The notes: generated from the letters alone by a model not told the origin. Numbered from the stretch's first letter, positions 15,834 through 24,544 are shown. The stretch: 64,000 nt of DNA from Candidatus Thermoflexus tengchongensis (GCA_016842085.1 JAEVEX010000066.1:43380-107379); one strand, 5' to 3'. A program made the numbers and translations.

Positions 15834-16054
15834 GCCTGTGCACCTGGATTCTGATCAGGCCGATGGAAAGTTTTTTCTCCTGCCCTTCATGGGGCTCTGT
15901 CGTCTGGAGAGCGGGAAGGGTGGGCGATTTCCTGCCGACCGGACCATCCTCACGGTTTCTCCGGGGAACTGTGGGGCCGGCCCTGAGAGCCTCCGGGGGA
16001 TTCAAAGCGCTGGGGAATCGTAGCCCGTGCCTACCCTGATGTGGAGGGAAATCC

Positions 16055-16408
16055 ATGCGACACTTCCTGGTGCGCTGGGTCCTGAACACGATTGCCCTGT
16101 GGGTGGTCTCCCAGATCTACCCGGGGGTTTCCTTCCGGGCCGGCGCCGGGCTGGCGGATTTCCTGCTGGCCGGCCTGGTGCTCGGGCTGGCCAATGCCCT
16201 GATCCGCCCCATCCTTCTGTTCATCACGCTGCCCCTCAACCTGCTCACCCTGGGGCTTTTCACCTTCGTGGTGAATGCCCTCATCCTGTATCTGGTGGCG
16301 GCCCTCACACCCCTGGATGTTCACGGGCCTTTCGCCGCGCTGATCGGCGCGGTGCTGCTTTCGATCGTCAGCTTCGGGTTAAGCCTGCTGGTTCGGGAGA
16401 AAGGATAA
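16055..16408 (+). CDS. Phage-holin-family-4 (YvlD-like) membrane protein
   Basis: 117 aa with four hydrophobic helices and the family pattern: N-terminal RWVLNTIALWVVSQIYPGV, then GLVLGLANALIRPILLFITL, LPLNLLTLGLFTFVVNALIL and a final helix. This is the small widespread membrane family annotated as holin 4 superfamily; in Bacillus the YvlD member is linked to envelope stress, and a phage origin is not implied. Start ATG has GGAGGGAAATCC upstream. It is transcribed convergently with glgC. Confidence in the family is high, in the function low. Confidence 0.85.
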   Translation: MRHFLVRWVLNTIALWVVSQIYPGVSFRAGAGLADFLLAGLVLGLANALIRPILLFITLPLNLLTLGLFTFVVNALILYLVAALTPLDVHGPFAALIGAVLLSIVSFGLSLLVREKG

Positions 16409-16498
16409 GGGCGCGGCCATCCCCCTGCGCATCTCTGAGGGCTTCCTGGAGCTGCGCGGGACACCAGAGGCATCCCTCACAGCACCACAAAGTTCTCT

Positions 16499-16524
16499 GA
16501 AGGAGGCGAGGCTGCCTCCCTTTC
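16499..16524. terminator. Hairpin between convergent genes
   Basis: AAGGAGGC, a 6-nt loop, and GCCTCCCTTT, between the holin-like gene and glgC. On the plus strand it ends in a short CTTTC; it could serve both strands weakly. Confidence 0.4.
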
Positions 16525-16529
16525 AAACG

Positions 16530-17792
16530 TCAAATGGGGGCGATGGCCCCGATGGTGGTGCCGCTGGGGATGTGGAGATCGGGGAAATCCTCGGGGACCA
16601 CGTCGCTGGCGATGATGCAGTTGCGGCCCACGCGGGCGTTCGGGGGGATGATGGCGTTCTTCCCCACCAGCGTCAGCCCGGACGAGAGATCCCCCAGCCG
16701 GTTGGGGCTGTAGTCCATCCCATATCCCAGATGCGCCTCCGCCCCCACGACCACGTTTTTGTCCACGATGCAGCGATCCACCACCGCTCCCGGTTCGATG
16801 ACCGAATCCGTCATCACCACCGAGTAGCGGACCACCGCGCCGCGCTTCACCCGGACGCCCGGCGAGAGCACGCTGTATTCCACGGTTCCTTCGATGATGC
16901 AGCCGTCGGAGATCAGGCTGTGGGCGACGTGAGCGCCGGTGCGGATGTTGACCGGCGGCCGCTCCTCGCTGCGGGTGTGGATGATCCATTCCCGATCGTG
17001 GAGATCCAGCGGCGGGTTGTCCGCCAGCAGATCCATATGGGCTTCCCAGTAAGCCTGAACCGTCCCCACATCGACCCAGTAGCCGCTGAACCGGTAAGCG
17101 TAAACCCGGTAGGCCTCGATCATGCGGGGGATCACATCTTTTCCGAAGTCGTGGCTGCTGTTGGGATCCCGCGCGTCTTCCATGAGGACCTCGCGCAATA
17201 CCTCAGGGCGGAACACATAGATCCCCATGGAGGCCAGGGTCCCGCGGGGGCGGATCGGCTTCTCCTCGAAGCGGACCACCCGGCCTTCCTCATCGGTCTC
17301 CAGAATGCCGAACCGCGAGGCCTCTTCGGGGGTCACGGGGAGGGCCGCGATGGTGAGGTCGGCGTTCTTCTCGGTGTGCAGGCGGATCATGGGGTTGTAG
17401 TTCATTTTGTAAACATGGTCGCCGGCCAGGATCAGCACGTGGGTGGGCCGATGGTGATCAATGAAGTCCAGGTTCTGATAGATTGCGTCCGCCGTCCCAT
17501 GATACCAGTCGGAATCCGCCCGACCCAGGTAGGGGGTGAGGATCCAGACTCCCCGATGGAACCCGTTGAGATCCCATGGGGCACCGCTGCCGATGTGCTC
17601 GTGGAGAGAGCGGGGCCGGAACTGGGTGCACACGCCGATCAGGTAGATCCCGGAGTTGACGCAGTTGGAGAGGGTGAAATCGATGATCCGGTATTTACCC
17701 GCGAAGGGAACCGCGGGCTTGGCCCGCTTCTGCGTCAGGATGCTCAGGCGGGTGCCCTTGCCCCCCGCCAGGATCATCGCGACCGTGCGCAT
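16530..17792 (-). CDS. glgC: Glucose-1-phosphate adenylyltransferase
   Basis: Makes ADP-glucose from glucose-1-phosphate and ATP, the committed step of glycogen synthesis. 420 aa. The nucleotidyltransferase half has [20 protein letters not shown] (residues 8-27), [14 protein letters not shown] and [12 protein letters not shown], with the catalytic Asp in the [11 protein letters not shown] loop and FEEKP later. The C-terminal quarter is a left-handed beta-helix with hexapeptide-like turns ([19 protein letters not shown]). It lies 120 bp downstream of glgA in the same direction. Confidence 0.96.
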   Translation of the reverse strand: MRTVAMILAGGKGTRLSILTQKRAKPAVPFAGKYRIIDFTLSNCVNSGIYLIGVCTQFRPRSLHEHIGSGAPWDLNGFHRGVWILTPYLGRADSDWYHGTADAIYQNLDFIDHHRPTHVLILAGDHVYKMNYNPMIRLHTEKNADLTIAALPVTPEEASRFGILETDEEGRVVRFEEKPIRPRGTLASMGIYVFRPEVLREVLMEDARDPNSSHDFGKDVIPRMIEAYRVYAYRFSGYWVDVGTVQAYWEAHMDLLADNPPLDLHDREWIIHTRSEERPPVNIRTGAHVAHSLISDGCIIEGTVEYSVLSPGVRVKRGAVVRYSVVMTDSVIEPGAVVDRCIVDKNVVVGAEAHLGYGMDYSPNRLGDLSSGLTLVGKNAIIPPNARVGRNCIIASDVVPEDFPDLHIPSGTTIGAIAPI

Positions 17793-17828
17793 AAAAGCCC
17801 TTTTCCACCTGTTCGTAGTTCTATCCGG

Positions 17829-17876
17829 GGGAAGTCGTGGAACAGGCGACGAAGCTGCCCGTCCCCACGACTTCCC
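17829..17876 (-). other. Long hairpin in the glgA-glgC spacer
   Basis: A perfect 12-bp stem (GGGAAGTCGTGG with its complement) enclosing a 24-nt loop, halfway between glgA and glgC. No T-tract follows, so it looks more like an mRNA processing or stabilising element than a terminator. Confidence 0.5.
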
Positions 17877-17912
17877 GGTCCGTGAATCCAGCCGGTTCCA
17901 TAGGGAGGTCCA

Positions 17913-19349
17913 CTATGGATTATGCCATGCGAGCGCCCGCCGGTAAAGATCCTCATAAGCCCGGGCGGAGGCCGTCCACGAGAAATCCTGGGCCATGGCC
18001 CGGCGCTGGACCGCCCGCCAGGCGGCGGGATCCCGGTAGAGGGCCAGGGCGCGGTCGACGGCGGCCAGGAAGGCTTCCGCTGTGAAGGGGGCGAACACGA
18101 AGCCGGTGCCGTCCTCCTGGCCCACATCCCGCACGGTATCCGCCAGCCCGCCGACCGCGTGGACCAGGGGGAGGGCGCCGTAGCGCATGGCGATCATCTG
18201 GCCCAGGCCGCATGGCTCGAATTTCGAGGGCATGAGGAACACATCCGCCCCGCCGTAAAGCAGGCGGGAGAGGTTTTCATCGAAAGCGATCCGCACCCCG
18301 GCCTGGCCCGGGAAGCGGGAGGGCCATTCGGCGAAGGCCGCCTCATACTCCGGCATCCCGTTCCCCAGGAGGGCGAGCTGGATGCCCCGGGCGAACAGGG
18401 CATCGGCCGTCTTCAGCAACAGGTCCACCCCTTTCTGCTCGATCAGCCGCCCGATGAAGGCGAACAGCGGGGCCTCCTCCTGGAGGGGCAGGCCGAAGGC
18501 CTGCTGGGCGGCCCGCTTGTTCTCCGCCCGCCGTTCCAGGCTCCCGGCGTCAAAGCGAGCGGCCAGGGCGGGATCGGAACGGGGATCCCAGGCTTCGGGG
18601 TCGAGGCCGTTGAGGATGCCGAAGAGCCGATCGGCCCGGCGCTGGAGCAGCGGCTCGAGGCCGAAGCCGAACTCCGGGGTCAGGATCTCCCGGGCGTAGC
18701 GGGGGCTCACGGTGTTCACCGCGTCGGCGTGGGCGATCCCACGGGCGAGCCAGTTGACATGGCCGGGCGGCTCCACCTCCAGCCGGTCCACATGTTCGTG
18801 GATCCCCCCGAAGGCCAGGAGGGCATCGCCCGTGATCCCCTGGTAGGCCATGTTGTGGATCGTGAAGACCGTGGCGATCGGCCGGTAGAAGCGGTCCCGC
18901 CGGCCGGCGGTGGCCAGCCAGAGGAAGAGGAACCCGGTATGCCAGTCGTTGCCGTGGAGGATCTCGGGCCGCCAGTTCATGTGGCGCATGAAGGCCAGGA
19001 CCGCCCGACAGAAGAAGATAAAACGCTGGGGATCATCGGGGTAGCCATACACCTCGTCCCGGCCGAAGTAATGTTCCTCCCAGATGAAGTAAGTGGGGAC
19101 GCCGGTGACTTCGCTGACCTCGATTTCCACAAAGCGGGTTTCACCGGTTAAGCCCACGGGGACCGGAAGGGGAGGGCGGAGGGGGCGCAGGTCGTAAGCG
19201 GAGCCGCTGATCGTTCGATAGCGGGGGAGGATCACCCGCACATCGTGGCCCAGGGCCCGCAACGCCCGGGGGAGCCCATAGGCCACATCCGCCAGCCCAC
19301 CCACTTTCACAAACGGTGCCGCCTCCGCCACCGCAAAAAGGATCTCCAT
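17913..19349 (-). CDS. glgA: Glycogen synthase (ADP-glucose)
   Basis: GT5 enzyme that elongates alpha-1,4-glucan from ADP-glucose. 478 aa, the usual length. It opens with [20 protein letters not shown], the ADP-glucose-binding K-x-GG-L loop. It also has the GNDWHTGF motif, TIHNMAYQG, the [10 protein letters not shown] segment, [13 protein letters not shown], and the C-terminal catalytic/donor loop [17 protein letters not shown]. The chosen ATG is preceded by GGAGGTC; a longer frame to 19427 has no ribosome site. It leads a two-gene glycogen operon with glgC. Confidence 0.95.
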   Translation of the reverse strand: MEILFAVAEAAPFVKVGGLADVAYGLPRALRALGHDVRVILPRYRTISGSAYDLRPLRPPLPVPVGLTGETRFVEIEVSEVTGVPTYFIWEEHYFGRDEVYGYPDDPQRFIFFCRAVLAFMRHMNWRPEILHGNDWHTGFLFLWLATAGRRDRFYRPIATVFTIHNMAYQGITGDALLAFGGIHEHVDRLEVEPPGHVNWLARGIAHADAVNTVSPRYAREILTPEFGFGLEPLLQRRADRLFGILNGLDPEAWDPRSDPALAARFDAGSLERRAENKRAAQQAFGLPLQEEAPLFAFIGRLIEQKGVDLLLKTADALFARGIQLALLGNGMPEYEAAFAEWPSRFPGQAGVRIAFDENLSRLLYGGADVFLMPSKFEPCGLGQMIAMRYGALPLVHAVGGLADTVRDVGQEDGTGFVFAPFTAEAFLAAVDRALALYRDPAAWRAVQRRAMAQDFSWTASARAYEDLYRRALAWHNP

Positions 19350-19555
19350 CGGAAGACCTCCGCGAAGGCTTCGTTTGGTTTCAGGGGGGTGCGGGTTGGC
19401 CTCTGGCGGCCTGTAACCCGTGAACACTCTGCGCTCATCTCACCACCCCGGGAAGCCAGCTGCGCACTTCATATCTTAACCCAATTCGGAACGCCTGAAA
19501 CAGGGGATTCCGCCGTGATCCGCAGCGCGGGGATGTGATCCGGGCATCCCGGCCA

Positions 19556-19668
19556 TGAAAAATCAGGAGCCCGGAGGTGGACAGTGAAGCCACCCCCGGG
19601 CTCCTGACCCAAAGAACCGTGCGCACGAGCGCCTCACGCGCCCGTGCTCCTTCTCGGTTGTTCATACG
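19556..19668 (-). promoter_or_regulatory. Leader-like segment: hairpin plus intrinsic terminator upstream of glgA
   Basis: Within the 389-bp gap 19350-19738. On the minus strand a first hairpin (GCACGGGCG with its complement, 19624-19648) is followed by a strong intrinsic terminator (CAGGAGCCCGGGGGTGG...stem, then ATTTTTC; 19556-19610). A short frame starts at 19665 with a GGTGAGG ribosome site and runs through both hairpins. The segment could end the upstream receiver operon or attenuate glgA, 207 bp downstream. A further GC-rich inverted repeat (12 bp, 19682-19737) follows the receiver gene directly. Confidence 0.5.
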
Positions 19669-19738
19669 CCCTCACCTGGCGATCGCTCCGGCCTGGAGGA
19701 GCCGGCCGGAGCCTGCCCCTCCGGGCCGGAGCGATTCC

Positions 19739-20158
19739 TTAACTCTCCGGCGGGGGCTCGTGGGAGCCGTTGTTCTCGCCCGATGAGGGGGCCTGCCGGC
19801 GCTGTCGCAGCTCCTCCATCCGCTTGGGGATCTCCCGGGGTGGGACCGGGGCGAGCCAGCAGGCGTCGGCTTCCACCTCCCGGCTCAACCGGCGGATCGC
19901 GCCGTCCATATAGTAAACGGCGATGGCCACGACGATGTCCCGCGTCTCGGGATCCGATTTGATCCGCCGGCAGAGCTCGAAGGGATCGCCATCCGGGAGG
20001 GTGTCGCCGATCAGCACCGCGTCGGGACGACCCTCCCGGATCTGCTCCAGCGCCTCGGCCATCGTCGCGGCCTCCAGGAGCTCCACATCAAGCTTCCGCA
20101 GGCCGATCCGGTAGAGCAATCGCATATCGTCGTTTTCTTCTACGATCAGGAGTCTCAT
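19739..20158 (-). CDS. Stand-alone receiver-domain protein with degenerate active site
   Basis: 139 aa, a single response-regulator receiver fold with no output domain; the C-terminal ~25 residues are polar and probably disordered. The acidic pair (E7, E8) and phospho-acceptor D52 (in AVLIGDTLPDGD) are kept. The switch Thr/Ser after strand 4 is replaced (VVAIAVYY), and the conserved Lys of the usual K-P motif is Ala (CWLAPVPP). Signalling by the normal phosphorylation switch is therefore doubtful. It starts 8 bp after the NHLP-like gene stop and is evidently in one operon with it and the 46-aa peptide gene. Confidence 0.8.
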   Translation of the reverse strand: MRLLIVEENDDMRLLYRIGLRKLDVELLEAATMAEALEQIREGRPDAVLIGDTLPDGDPFELCRRIKSDPETRDIVVAIAVYYMDGAIRRLSREVEADACWLAPVPPREIPKRMEELRQRRQAPSSGENNGSHEPPPES

Positions 20159-20165
20159 CGCTCAC

Positions 20166-20411
20166 CTACGCGAACAGGAAATCGGGGTAAGGGGTGATCT
20201 CTCGCGCGGACCGGTGTTCGATCCAGCGGGCGGCCGCCGCCGCGAAGTCGGTGAGGTCCTTCGCCCGCACCTGGAGGAGCCACTGCCGCTCCTCCTCGGT
20301 GAGGTCATACCGGGCCAGCACCTCCGCCCGGCGGGCACCCAGCAGATCCTGCCGGATCCGCTCATCGATCAGGGCCCAGCCCACCAGCTCATCGATCGCC
20401 GCCGCCGACAT
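20166..20411 (-). CDS. Small NHLP-clan (Os1348-like) protein
   Basis: 81 aa, beginning MSAAAIDELVGWALIDERIR. The pattern (short helix, LVGWALIDERIRQDLL, then a LARYDLTEEERQWLL motif and a long helix) matches the small proteins of the nitrile-hydratase-leader clan frequently seen in Chloroflexi, here lacking an obvious Gly-Gly leader/core boundary. Such proteins are leader-like domains of RiPP precursors, but this one has no recognisable core peptide and no maturase nearby, so a repurposed role is likely. The ATG at 20411 has AGGGAG upstream; a GTG three codons earlier is possible. It sits between the 46-aa peptide and the receiver gene. Confidence 0.6.
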   Translation of the reverse strand: MSAAAIDELVGWALIDERIRQDLLGARRAEVLARYDLTEEERQWLLQVRAKDLTDFAAAAARWIEHRSAREITPYPDFLFA

Positions 20412-20455
20412 GGTCGTCACTCCCTGAATCCAAGGGTTTGAATCTCAAACAGGAA

Positions 20456-20596
20456 CTAAGTGGGATTGCCGCCGTCCGCTGGCGGGTTGGCCAGCCGGAA
20501 GACCGCGCCGACCAGCCAGACGGCGAGCAGGGCCAGGCGGAGCACATGGGGATGGGTCATCAGCCAGGTTGCCAGCGCGAGCCCACGGGTCTTCAT
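20456..20596 (-). CDS. 46-aa single-span membrane peptide
   Basis: 46 codons with an exceptional ribosome site (GGAGGAGGAAG, spacing 5-8) before the ATG at 20594-20596. The N-terminus is basic (MKTRG), followed by a hydrophobic stretch LATWLM...HVLRLALLAVWLVGAVF and a short polar Pro/Gly-rich tail. Probably one membrane helix or a signal-like peptide. It is the first gene of the operon with the NHLP-like and receiver genes. Function unknown. Confidence 0.6.
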   Translation of the reverse strand: MKTRGLALATWLMTHPHVLRLALLAVWLVGAVFRLANPPADGGNPT

Positions 20597-20639
20597 GGCG
20601 CTTCCTCCTCCAGGGTTCTGGCTCCATCTTACGGGGGAC

Positions 20640-20661
20640 CTCTCACGGAACTCTCACGGGG
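20640..20661 (-). promoter_or_regulatory. 11-bp tandem direct repeat upstream of the NHLP operon
   Basis: CTCTCACGGAA and CTCTCACGGGG in immediate succession (plus-strand reading), 44 bp before the first start codon. Tandem repeats with an 11-bp period are typical binding sites of OmpR/PhoB-type winged-helix regulators. A TAAGAT box lies between the repeat and the gene on the minus strand. Confidence 0.4.
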
Positions 20662-20681
20662 AAGGCTAAGGATTTCTAACA

Positions 20682-20735
20682 GGGGAGGTGGGTGGGGGAA
20701 GGGGGAGCCCGCGCGGGCGGGCGGGGGCGGCGGGG
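20682..20735 (+). other. G-run tract with quadruplex potential
   Basis: Eight or more runs of three to five G in 54 bp, separated by 1-6 nt, on the plus strand. It lies 20 bp upstream of the 11-bp tandem repeat. Within the 640-bp gap 20597-21236 it is followed by ~150 bp of plain GC-rich sequence and then by the palindromic elements listed separately; no gene is seen there. Confidence 0.5.
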
Positions 20736-20895
20736 CGATAACCGATGGGCCGATCCCACGGAATCCAACGCAATCCCCTCCGGCCCACGGTGAGAGAAGG
20801 CGCCCTGAAGGCGGATATGATGATCCGCCCCGGACAGCCAGCTAACGGGTTTTATCGGGCCCGGGTTCCCCCCGGCGGGATCTATGCGTTCACGT

Positions 20896-20929
20896 CATTC
20901 GGGGCGGGGGCGGCGGGCCGCCCCGAATG
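20896..20929. repeat. Palindromic element, copy 1 (CATTCGGGGCGG stem)
   Basis: Perfect 12-bp inverted repeat CATTCGGGGCGG / CCGCCCCGAATG with a 10-nt G-rich loop, followed by CCGA. A related, decayed copy lies at 27821-27875. Confidence 0.6.
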
Positions 20930-20997
20930 CCGAGGGAAATCGCCCATCATGGGCCTTTATCCGGAAGGTCAGCGAAGGCCGGCCTCATCCTCATAGG

Positions 20998-21088
20998 GTA
21001 GGAGCCGCTTCAGCGGCGACCTGAGCAGCGACGGATGTCAAGGCTGAGGGTCGGGGCTGAAGCCCGTCGGGGCTGAAGCCCCTCCTAC
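20998..21088. repeat. REP-like element GTAGGAG...CTCCTAC, copy A
   Basis: 91 bp bounded by the inverted ends GTAGGAG and CTCCTAC. Inside are the palindrome GCCGCTTCAGCGGC at the left, and two GTCGGGGCTGAAGCCC units at the right. No coding potential. Confidence 0.75.
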
Positions 21089-21122
21089 AGGTTATCCCGC
21101 AAGGTTGCTGGTCATGACCCTG

Positions 21123-21186
21123 GTAGGAGCCGCTTTAGCGGCGACCGGTCGGGGCGGAAGCCCGTCGGGGCTGAAGCCCCTCCTAC
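21123..21186. repeat. REP-like element GTAGGAG...CTCCTAC, copy B
   Basis: 64-bp shorter copy of the preceding element, with the same ends, the palindrome GCCGCTTTAGCGGC and the same right-hand GGGGCTGAAGCCCC palindrome; it lacks ~27 bp of the middle. It lies 50 bp from the 3' end of the regulator gene. Confidence 0.75.
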
Positions 21187-21236
21187 CAACCAATGTGTGT
21201 GCGCCGACGGGCTGCCGATCATGGCGCCCGTCGGCC

Positions 21237-24200
21237 TCAGCGAGATCGATTCTGGGTCTGAAGGATCGATTCATACAGGGCGCGGGCCTCCAGGGAGGGG
21301 TGCAGGCCGAGATCCCGCTCCAGGCGGGCAGCGTATTGCCGGTAGAAGGCCAGGGCGGCGGCGGGCTGGTCCATCGCCAGGTAGCACCGCAGGGCCCCGA
21401 CACAGGCCGCCTCGAGATAGGGATCGGCCGCAAGGGCCTGCTGGAACCAGGCCAGGGCGGCCTGGGGTTCCCCGCCTTTCAGGGTCCCCTCCGCCAGGGT
21501 CAGAAGGGCCTCGATGTAACGGGTCCGCAGCCGCTCCCGGAGCTCCACCGTCCATTCCGCGTTCCATCCGCTCAGGTAATCCCCCCGGTAGAGCTCCACC
21601 GCCGCCCGGAGATGTGCGAGGGCCTCCGGCGTCCCCCGGGCGGCCCGGGCCCGCCGCAGATATTCTTCAAACATGGCCACGTCATACCAGTGGGGCTGGC
21701 GGCGGTCGAAGGCGTAGCGGCCCTCCCGGAACACCAGCACCTCCCGCCCCAGGATCCGCTTGAGGCGCCACTTGGCCGAGTGGAACTGGCCGGTGAGCCG
21801 GGCCGGCGGGGCCTCCGGCCACAGGGCCGCCCCGATCTCCTCGCGGGTGGCCGAGTCCACGGTGAGCAGGAAGAAGAAGAGCTCCCAGGCCTTGCGGGCC
21901 TCCGGCCAGGCCACCAGCTGTCCCTCGATCCACACCTCCCCGGAGCCGAAGGCCCGGATCTCCAGCGGGGGCAGAGTGGCCCGGGCGGCCGCCCGACGGG
22001 ACCGGCCCAGGCGCCGCAGGGGATCCCAGATGGGGGGCCACGCCACGCCCCGCCGCTTCGCCAGGCGGAAGAGGCCGTCGGCCCGCCGCAGCTCCGGGAG
22101 GAGGGGGGCGATCAGGGCATCGGGGCCGTTGAGGCGGGCCGCCTCGGCGAGCTGCTTCAGGGCCTCCCGGTGCCGGTGGGCCTCGAAGTAGGCCCGGGCC
22201 ATCACGAGGTGGGCCCACACCCGGGTGGGGATATCGGCCTCCTGCAGGCGCTCCAGGGCCGGGGCCATCCGGGAGAGGCCCTCCAGGACGTGGCCGGCCT
22301 CCACCTCCGCCATCCCCCGGGAGAGGGCGGCGAGGGCCGCCAGGGGGCGCAGCCCCAGGCGGGTGGCGATCTCCGCCGCCTCCTGAAGGGGCGGCAGGGC
22401 TTCCCGGGCCTTCCCCTGCAACCGCAGGGTCCGCCCCATCCCCTCCAGCCCGTAGGCCATCAGGAACACATTGCGGATCTCCCGGACGATCTCCAGGGCC
22501 GCCCGATACGCGTCCAGGGCCTCCTCGAGCCGCTCCTCATCCCGGGCCAGGTCTGCCAGGCCAATAAGGAGGAAGGCCCCCATCCGCCGGTCCCCGACCT
22601 GGCGGGCCAGGCCCAGGGCCTCCTCATAGTAACGGCGGGCGGCCTCGAACTGGCACCGGGTGTAGGCGGTGTAACCCACGTTGTTGAGCAGGGTGATCAG
22701 GGGCCGGGGGTTCTCCAGGGTCCGGGCCAGCGCGAGGGCCTCCTGGAGGTAAAGGTCCATCTCCACCAGCCGGTCCTGGGCCCGCAGGGCCTCCACCAGT
22801 TCGATCAGGGTGTTGACCAGATCCACCGGCGATTCCATGGACCGGAACAGGGCCATGGCCTGCCGGAGGTCCTGCTCCGCCTCCCGGGGGCGGCCCTGGG
22901 CGAGGCGGGCGAAGCCCCGCAGCCGGTAGGCAGCGGCCAGGGGGTGCACCCACTCCGGCCGGCAGCGGGCGAGGGCGGCCTCGGCGGCCGCCGCCGCCTC
23001 GGCATGGCGGCCCACCAGCTTCAGCGTCGAGGCCCGCTGGACCTCGATCTCCACCCAGATCGGGTCCTCCCCCGGCCCGCAGGCCGCCTCGGCCTGCTCC
23101 AGGAGGTGGAGGGCCGCCTCCGGCCGTCCGGCATCCACCATGACCTTGGCCTGATAAAGCAGCAAACGAGGGGCCTGCTGGAGGCGCTCGGGAGGCAGGG
23201 CCCGGAACCACCGGCCCAGCGTCTCCAGGCGCCCGGCGGCGTAGACTCCCCGCACCGCCCCTTCCATGGCCTCCACCGCGGCCTCCAGGTCCCCGGCCTC
23301 CAGGAAGTGGGCGACGGCGGCCTCGGCGTCGCCGCGCCCGGCGAACCATTGCCCCGCCCGCCGGTGCAGGAGCCGGTAGCGCTCCGGATCCCGCTCCCGC
23401 AGGTGGAGGTTGAGGAACTCCCGGAAGAGATGATGATACCGATACCAGGGGCCCTCGGCGGTGGTCTCCACCTGGATCAGGAAGAGCTGACGCCGGTCCG
23501 CCTCCTCGATCCAGTGGGCGGAATCGGAACGGCCCCGCAGGGCGTTGCAGGCGGCGACGTTGAAGAGAGGAAGGATCGCCGTCTCCAGGAGGAACGCCTG
23601 GAGCTCCGGAGGCTGGCGGGCAAAGACTTCTTCCTCCAGATAGCGATAGAGGGTCCCCGGCTCGCCGGGCCGGAGGGTCGGTCGGGTTCCTGTCTCGCGG
23701 AGGCCCTGGGCCAGCAACAGGATGGCGGTGATCCACCCTTCGGTCTCCCGGGCCAGGGCCTGGGCCTCTGCCTCGGAGAGCTCCATGGCGTAATGGCGGG
23801 TGAAGAGGGCGTGCACCTCCTCGGGGGTGAAGGCGAGATGCTGAGCGCCCAGACCGATCGCCTGCTGGCGGGCCACCAGGCGGGTCAGCGGCAGGCCGTG
23901 GGGGCCGCGGCTGGCCAGCAGGATGTGGAGGTGTTCCGGCGCGTGCTCCAGGAGATGCCGGACCACGATCTGGATCCCCGGATGCTCGGCCACCACGTGG
24001 TAATCGTCCAGGACCAGGACGAAGTAATCGGGGATGTTCTCGAGCATGTCGTTGATCATGGCGGTGGCCACCGCATCGGGAGGGGCCCCGGCCCGCAGGA
24101 CGCCCAGGGTGATGCGGCCGAACGCGGGGAACCGCTCGCGGAGGGCGGCGACCATGTGCTCCACGAAGCGGTGGGTGTTCTGATCCGTCTCATCCAGGCT

Positions 24201-24404
24201 ATACCAGGCGACGGGCAGGTCCGTGTCGTGGTAGAACTGGACGAGGAGGGCCGTCTTCCCGTAGCCGGCGGGCGCGGAGATCAGGATGAGGGTTTTATCG
24301 ATGTGCTCGTGGAGGAAGTTCAGCAGACGAGGACGATCCAGCAGCGGTCCGCGCCGCACCGGCGGGTAGATCTTCGTTCTGGCGATCGGGAGCTCCGTGA
24401 CCAT
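21237..24404 (-). CDS. MalT-like STAND ATPase regulator with C-terminal BTAD domain
   Basis: 1055 aa. Residues ~5-25 hold the ARTKIYPPV..GPLLDRPRLL segment that opens MalT/LuxR-type large ATP-binding regulators. Walker A is SAPAGYGKT (43-51), and the Walker B-like strand is YFVLVLDDYHVV (~137-148). An arm with HLLEHAPEHLHILLASR follows, then a winged-helix and long TPR-like helical repeats (~350-790). From ~800 a winged-helix DNA-binding module (RAFGSGEVWIEGQLVAWP) and a BTAD helical domain (YRGDYLSGWNAEWTVELRER, LGLHPSLEARALYESIL) close the protein. Thus the SARP-like output sits at the C-terminus in place of a LuxR HTH. The ATG at 24404 has GGGAGGCG upstream. Ligand and targets unknown; it stands alone. 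Confidence 0.87.
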   Translation of the reverse strand: MVTELPIARTKIYPPVRRGPLLDRPRLLNFLHEHIDKTLILISAPAGYGKTALLVQFYHDTDLPVAWYSLDETDQNTHRFVEHMVAALRERFPAFGRITLGVLRAGAPPDAVATAMINDMLENIPDYFVLVLDDYHVVAEHPGIQIVVRHLLEHAPEHLHILLASRGPHGLPLTRLVARQQAIGLGAQHLAFTPEEVHALFTRHYAMELSEAEAQALARETEGWITAILLLAQGLRETGTRPTLRPGEPGTLYRYLEEEVFARQPPELQAFLLETAILPLFNVAACNALRGRSDSAHWIEEADRRQLFLIQVETTAEGPWYRYHHLFREFLNLHLRERDPERYRLLHRRAGQWFAGRGDAEAAVAHFLEAGDLEAAVEAMEGAVRGVYAAGRLETLGRWFRALPPERLQQAPRLLLYQAKVMVDAGRPEAALHLLEQAEAACGPGEDPIWVEIEVQRASTLKLVGRHAEAAAAAEAALARCRPEWVHPLAAAYRLRGFARLAQGRPREAEQDLRQAMALFRSMESPVDLVNTLIELVEALRAQDRLVEMDLYLQEALALARTLENPRPLITLLNNVGYTAYTRCQFEAARRYYEEALGLARQVGDRRMGAFLLIGLADLARDEERLEEALDAYRAALEIVREIRNVFLMAYGLEGMGRTLRLQGKAREALPPLQEAAEIATRLGLRPLAALAALSRGMAEVEAGHVLEGLSRMAPALERLQEADIPTRVWAHLVMARAYFEAHRHREALKQLAEAARLNGPDALIAPLLPELRRADGLFRLAKRRGVAWPPIWDPLRRLGRSRRAAARATLPPLEIRAFGSGEVWIEGQLVAWPEARKAWELFFFLLTVDSATREEIGAALWPEAPPARLTGQFHSAKWRLKRILGREVLVFREGRYAFDRRQPHWYDVAMFEEYLRRARAARGTPEALAHLRAAVELYRGDYLSGWNAEWTVELRERLRTRYIEALLTLAEGTLKGGEPQAALAWFQQALAADPYLEAACVGALRCYLAMDQPAAALAFYRQYAARLERDLGLHPSLEARALYESILQTQNRSR

Positions 24405-24544
24405 CACGCCTCCCGGGTGCATCACGCCCGTCCCGGAATTCAAGGCCCGGGCGCAGGAAGCTTCCTATCCCGACTCTGCGGCCATTTCCGCGCTCTTCGC
24501 CAGGGATCCCGGTTCGCTGCGGTTGGAAAGGCGTTAGCAGCATG

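Noticed and set aside
15838..16023. 61-aa plus-strand frame before the holin-like gene
   Set aside because: GTG start without a ribosome site and no recognisable features; lies in a probable intergenic promoter region.
16055..16408. Prophage holin indicating a prophage
   Set aside because: The family is widespread on bacterial chromosomes and no other phage gene is nearby.
19435..19665. 76-aa minus-strand protein-coding gene
   Set aside because: It has a ribosome site but runs through two strong stems and an intrinsic terminator; kept only as a possible leader frame.
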